Below are positions 60,967-64,000 of a stretch of 64,000 nucleotides of DNA, one piece after another. The translations under genes and the position numbers were made by a program. The stretch comes from Pseudomonas sp. ZH-FAD (lineage in GTDB: Bacteria; Pseudomonadota; Gammaproteobacteria; Pseudomonadales; Pseudomonadaceae). Each line of letters opens with the position of its first letter. Position 1 is the first letter of the stretch. The notes beneath the pieces were generated by a model that searched no databases, was not told the origin of the DNA, and was given only the letters and a program-made list of their open reading frames with translations. Where the stretch lies: contig NZ_PGLR01000014.1 in assembly GCF_002803095.1 (NCBI RefSeq), positions 62,001 to 126,000 of the forward strand, given 5' to 3'.

Positions 60967-61872
60967 TCAGGGCTTGAACGCGCCGATGAATATCGCCGGG
61001 TCGACGCGGGCGTCGTTGAGGCTGACGTTCCAGTGCAGGTGCGGGCCGGTGGCGCGCCCGGTGGCGCCGACCTTGCCGACGTGGCCACCTCGGGCGATTT
61101 CGTCGCCAAGCTTCACGTCGATCTCGGACAGGTGGCAGAACATGCTGATCAGCCCCTGGCCGTGATCGAGGAACACCGTTTTGCCATTGAAGAAGTAGTC
61201 ACCGATGAGGATCACCTTGCCGGCCGCCGGTGCCTTGATCGGCGTGCCGCGGTTGGCGGCGAAGTCCAGGCCCGAGTGCGGGTTGCGCTCCTCGCCATTG
61301 AAGAAACGGCGCAGGCCGAACGGACTGGACAGCGGGCCGTTGACTGGTCTGTCGAACATCAGGTTGCTCGGCTGGCGTGCGCTGAACTGCTGGTAGGCGC
61401 GGGTCTGCTCGGCCAGCTCGCGTTCGATGCGTTTGAGGTTGGCGGCGTTGGGGGTGACCTGCTGCTGGTTCTTGATGGTGATGCGCTGCTCGGTGTAATG
61501 CTTGGCACCCACCTGGAAATTCAGCCTCTGGCCGCCCTCGACCTCTACCTGCTGAGTGCCCGGTTTGACGCTGAGTGGAATGCCGACGATGGCGATCCAG
61601 CGCTTGCTGTCCTCATGCACGGTCAGCACCGGCTTGCCTTGATAGCGCACCTTGGGCGCCTGCGCCGGGTTGCCCAGATCGATCACCGCCACGCCACCCG
61701 GCACTGGCTTGTTCAACAGGCGGGTGATAAAGCCTTCGGCGTGGGCGGGCAGGGCCAGACACAGAGCCAGGACCAACAGGCACAGCTTGTGTAGGAGCGG
61801 GCTCTGCCCGCGAAGCTTTTGGGTCATGAATGTTCGCGAGCAGCGTTCGTTCAAACGGGCAAGGGCAGGCAT
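60967..61872 (-). CDS. M23-family metallopeptidase (LytM-like)
   Basis: The product has up to 301 residues. The M23 domain is HSGLDFAANRGTPIKAPAAGKVILIGDYFFNGKTV with HxxxD zinc ligands, and GPHLHWNVSLNDARVDP with HxH. The N-terminal half is like the OPA-type periplasmic lead of Pseudomonas relatives (EGFITRLLNKPVPGGVAVIDLG). A signal peptide LCLLVLALCLALPAHA precedes. The 5' end lies in a REP pair, so the start is uncertain: ATG 61872, or ATG 61827 (MTQKLRGQSPLLHKL). It may digest peptidoglycan or activate an amidase. It follows xseA by six bases. Confidence 0.85.
   Translation of the reverse strand: MPALARLNERCSRTFMTQKLRGQSPLLHKLCLLVLALCLALPAHAEGFITRLLNKPVPGGVAVIDLGNPAQAPKVRYQGKPVLTVHEDSKRWIAIVGIPLSVKPGTQQVEVEGGQRLNFQVGAKHYTEQRITIKNQQQVTPNAANLKRIERELAEQTRAYQQFSARQPSNLMFDRPVNGPLSSPFGLRRFFNGEERNPHSGLDFAANRGTPIKAPAAGKVILIGDYFFNGKTVFLDHGQGLISMFCHLSEIDVKLGDEIARGGHVGKVGATGRATGPHLHWNVSLNDARVDPAIFIGAFKP
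61791..61855. repeat. REP pair inside the 5' end of the M23 peptidase gene
   Basis: GTAGGAGCGGGCTCTGCCCG begins at 61791. The inverted partner, TTCGCGAGCAGCGTTCGTTC (61833-61852), is degenerate. The same layout as at 13388-13473. It falls in coding sequence for residues before the signal-peptide core. Confidence 0.7.
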
Positions 61873-61878
61873 GTTCAG

Positions 61879-63258
61879 TCAATCCAATAGCGACAAGGTC
61901 GCCGGTTGTATGTGGTTGTCTTCGACGCGCACGTCCAGTTCGCCTTCGCCAAGGCGCGCCTTGAGGCGCTGTCCGGGCTGGGTCTGCGCGGCGCTGCGCA
62001 CGGCCTGGCCGCGTTCGTCGAGGAGGATGCTGTAGCCGCGGCCGAGGGTGGCCAGCGGGCTGACGATCTGCAGTTGCGCGGCCAGCGCACCCAGTTGCTG
62101 GCGCTGGCTGCGCAATTGGCTTTGCATCGCGCGTGGCAGGCGCGCCGCCAGGCCATCCAGGCGCTGGCGCAACAGGGCCAGGTTACGCCCCGGATGCTGC
62201 GCGGCGAGGCGAGCGTCGAGACGGGCCAGGCGCTCGCGCTGATTGGCCAGTTGCTGGTTGAAGGCACGGCGCAGGCGCATGTCCAGATCGTCCAGGCGCT
62301 GGGCCTGCTGGCGCAGGCGCTCACCGGGATGGCGCAGGCGTCGGCTCGTTCCTTCCAGGCGTAGGCGTTCGCGAGCCAGGCGGCCCTGCATGTGCAGGAT
62401 CAGGCGGCGCTGCAGATTGTGCAGGCGCTGCACCAGCTCGCTGCTGTCCGGTGCCAGCAGTTCGGCAGCGGCCGAGGGCGTCGGGGCGCGCACGTCGGCG
62501 ACGAAATCGGCGATGGACACATCCGTCTCGTGGCCCACGGCGCTGACGATGGGCGTCACGCAGGCCGCCACGGCGCGGGCCACGGCTTCCTCGTTGAAAC
62601 ACCACAGATCTTCCAGTGAGCCACCACCACGGGCCAGAATCAGTGCGTCGAAACCCTGCGCATCGGCGCGTTGCAGAGCCCGGACGATCTGCGCGGTGGC
62701 GTCACGGCCCTGCACGGCGGTGGGAATCAGGTTCAGCTCCACCTGCGGCGCGCGCCGGCGAAAGACGCTGATGATGTCGCGGATCACCGCACCGGTCGGT
62801 GAGGTGACGATGCCGATGCGCTTGGGGTGAGCGGGCAGGGCGATCTTGCGTTCGGTAGAGAACAGACCTTCGGCGCCGAGCTTCTCCTTCAGTGCCTCGA
62901 AGGCCAGGCGCAGGGCGCCATCACCGGCGGGTTCCACGGCGTCGAGAATCAGCTGGTAGTCGCCACGCCCCTCGAACAGCGAGACCTTGCCGCGCACCTT
63001 CACTGCCAGACCATCGCGCAGCGCCTGGCGCACGCGCGCGGCGTTCTGTCGGAACAGCGCGCAGCGCACCTGGGCCTGGCTGTCCTTCAGGGTGAAGTAG
63101 ATGTGGCCGGAGGCCGGGCGGGCGAGGTTGGAGATTTCCCCCTCGACCCAGATGCCAGCGAACACGTCCTCCAGCAGCAGGCGGGCGCGGTTGTTGAGCT
63201 GGCTGACACTGAGCACCTCGCGGTCGAGGTTCAGGCGGGCAAAAGGGTCATTGATCAT
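61879..63258 (-). CDS. xseA: XseA, exonuclease VII large subunit
   Basis: The 459-residue product from ATG 63258 (MINDPFARLNLDREVLSVSQLNNRARLLLEDVF) is the catalytic subunit of exonuclease VII. An N-terminal OB fold (about residues 18-100, IWVEGEISNLARPASGHIYFTLKD) is followed by the catalytic core with IGIVTSPTGAVIRDIISVFRRR and RGGGSLEDLWCFNEE, and a long helical C-terminus. It degrades single-stranded DNA with XseB. The frame is open upstream into the LysR gene in another frame; that part was rejected. Confidence 0.95.
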   Translation of the reverse strand: MINDPFARLNLDREVLSVSQLNNRARLLLEDVFAGIWVEGEISNLARPASGHIYFTLKDSQAQVRCALFRQNAARVRQALRDGLAVKVRGKVSLFEGRGDYQLILDAVEPAGDGALRLAFEALKEKLGAEGLFSTERKIALPAHPKRIGIVTSPTGAVIRDIISVFRRRAPQVELNLIPTAVQGRDATAQIVRALQRADAQGFDALILARGGGSLEDLWCFNEEAVARAVAACVTPIVSAVGHETDVSIADFVADVRAPTPSAAAELLAPDSSELVQRLHNLQRRLILHMQGRLARERLRLEGTSRRLRHPGERLRQQAQRLDDLDMRLRRAFNQQLANQRERLARLDARLAAQHPGRNLALLRQRLDGLAARLPRAMQSQLRSQRQQLGALAAQLQIVSPLATLGRGYSILLDERGQAVRSAAQTQPGQRLKARLGEGELDVRVEDNHIQPATLSLLD

Positions 63259-63301
63259 GGGGCGGCATGATAAGTCGAGAGCGACATCGGCGCGACCTTC
63301 A

Positions 63302-64000
63302 TCAGGCGTCTTGCAGCAGGCGGTCGAGCAACCAGGCCGCGACCGGACCGAGTTCGCGCTGGCGCGACCAGATGGCGTCCACCGTGACCCGCCGCGGCCA
63401 GCCGTTGCAGGGCAGTTCATGCAGGCCACCAAAGCCATAGGCCTCGACCAGTTGTCTGGGCAGCTCGGCCCAGCCGAAACCCAGCCGTGCCATCTCCAGC
63501 AGCATCAGGTAGTCCGGCGCGGCCCAGCAGCGGCCGCCGCTGCCGGGCAACTCGTCCGTGTTCACATCGTCATGGGCGACGCTGCTCAGGCGCAGCAGAC
63601 GCCAGCGCGACAAGTCGTCCTGACGCACTCGTGGCAGCTTGCTCAGGGGATGATCCTTGGCGACGAACAGGCCGAACTCGCTGCTCATTTCCAGGCGGGT
63701 GTGGGCGATATGCGGTGGATAGGTCGCTTGCGCGGCGAGCAGTCCCAGCTGAGCGCGGCCCTGGGTGATCAGGTCGAGCACATCGGCCTGTTCGGCGATC
63801 AGACTTTCGAACTGCAGATCGGGGAAGCGCTGATCCAGTTCCTGCAGGCGAACTTCGTATTGTTTCGGCTGGTAGGCGTCGGACAGTGCCAGGGTCAGTC
63901 GCGGCTCCTGGCCTCTGGCCAAACCTGCGGCGTGTCGCGCCAGGCGGTCGCTGGCGCAGAGGACTTCTTCCGCATGGGCCAGCAGGCTGGCACCGGCTTC
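63302..64000 (-). CDS. LysR-family regulator (N-terminal part outside window)
   Basis: The frame is open from base 64000 down to the stop at 63302, giving the last 232 residues. The first seen segment, EAGASLLAHAEEVLCASDRLARHAAG, is the linker helix that follows the DNA-binding domain. The effector-binding domain follows: LTLALSDAYQPKQYEVRLQELDQRFPDLQFE, then ITQGRAQLGLL and a second lobe ending VAAWLLDRLLQDA. No effector or target can be read. It sits 43 bases upstream of xseA on the same strand. Confidence 0.88.
   Translation of the reverse strand, partial: EAGASLLAHAEEVLCASDRLARHAAGLARGQEPRLTLALSDAYQPKQYEVRLQELDQRFPDLQFESLIAEQADVLDLITQGRAQLGLLAAQATYPPHIAHTRLEMSSEFGLFVAKDHPLSKLPRVRQDDLSRWRLLRLSSVAHDDVNTDELPGSGGRCWAAPDYLMLLEMARLGFGWAELPRQLVEAYGFGGLHELPCNGWPRRVTVDAIWSRQRELGPVAAWLLDRLLQDA

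Overview
The window is high-GC gammaproteobacterial chromosome, most likely Pseudomonas sensu lato. The mendocina/oleovorans-type branch is a guess, not a proof. The reasons are the Pseudomonas-type gene order valS-holC-pepA / lptFG / tRNA-Leu / queA-tgt-yajC-secDF / suhB / trmJ-cysE-isc / ndk-rlmN-pilF-rodZ-ispG-hisS-bamB-der / leuA / xseA, the many GTAGGAGCG-type REP palindromes, and G/C-ending codons with occasional TTG and GTG starts. Almost everything is core chromosome. I see no prophage, CRISPR array, rRNA operon or intact insertion sequence.

Left third (1-18.7 kb). The end of an Lrp/AsnC-type regulator is followed by a minus-strand pair, an exported SAM-methyltransferase-fold protein and an APC permease. 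Next come the DNA-repair nuclease genes sbcD and sbcC, separated by about 2.1 kb. That gap holds a decayed IS5-type transposase fragment, a quinone-oxidoreductase-like gene whose codon use differs from its neighbours, and a small lipoprotein gene. After an isochorismatase-family hydrolase, a periplasmic binding protein and rlmF comes a run of ion transporters (two SLC13/ArsB-type permeases, NhaD, NhaC) with a small winged-helix protein among them.

Middle (18.7-38 kb). This part holds valS, a hypothetical gene, holC and pepA on the minus strand, diverging from lptFG (LPS export permeases). Then come an RDD membrane protein, a cold-shock protein, a single tRNA-Leu(CAA) with a clear promoter and terminator, and an orphan solute-binding protein. 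queA and tgt (queuosine) run into yajC-secD-secF (Sec accessory complex); a 153-bp MITE-like element sits between yajC and secD. A glycine-zipper envelope protein, suhB, trmJ and cysE follow.

Right third (38-64 kb). The complete iscRSUA-hscBA-fdx-iscX operon has an IscR-type site over its promoter and runs into ndk. Then rlmN-pilF-rodZ-ispG-hisS-(yfgM-like)-bamB-der form one long plus-strand run. It is followed by a PLP aminotransferase and an omega-amidase-like nitrilase (probably methionine salvage chemistry), a small membrane protein, and an exported GEVED-domain protein with five roughly 80-residue repeats. On the minus strand, reading right to left, are a partial LysR gene, xseA, an M23 peptidase, an MscS-type channel and leuA, which is preceded by a leucine-rich leader peptide.

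The observations most worth a second look are the MITE inserted in the loop of a hairpin between yajC and secD, the leuA leader peptide with CTA codons, the GEVED five-repeat exported protein, the interrupted sbcDC pair, the REP pair forming the 5' end of the M23 peptidase gene, and the predicted export of a methyltransferase fold. I did not find an obvious multi-gene defence system or a new biosynthetic system.
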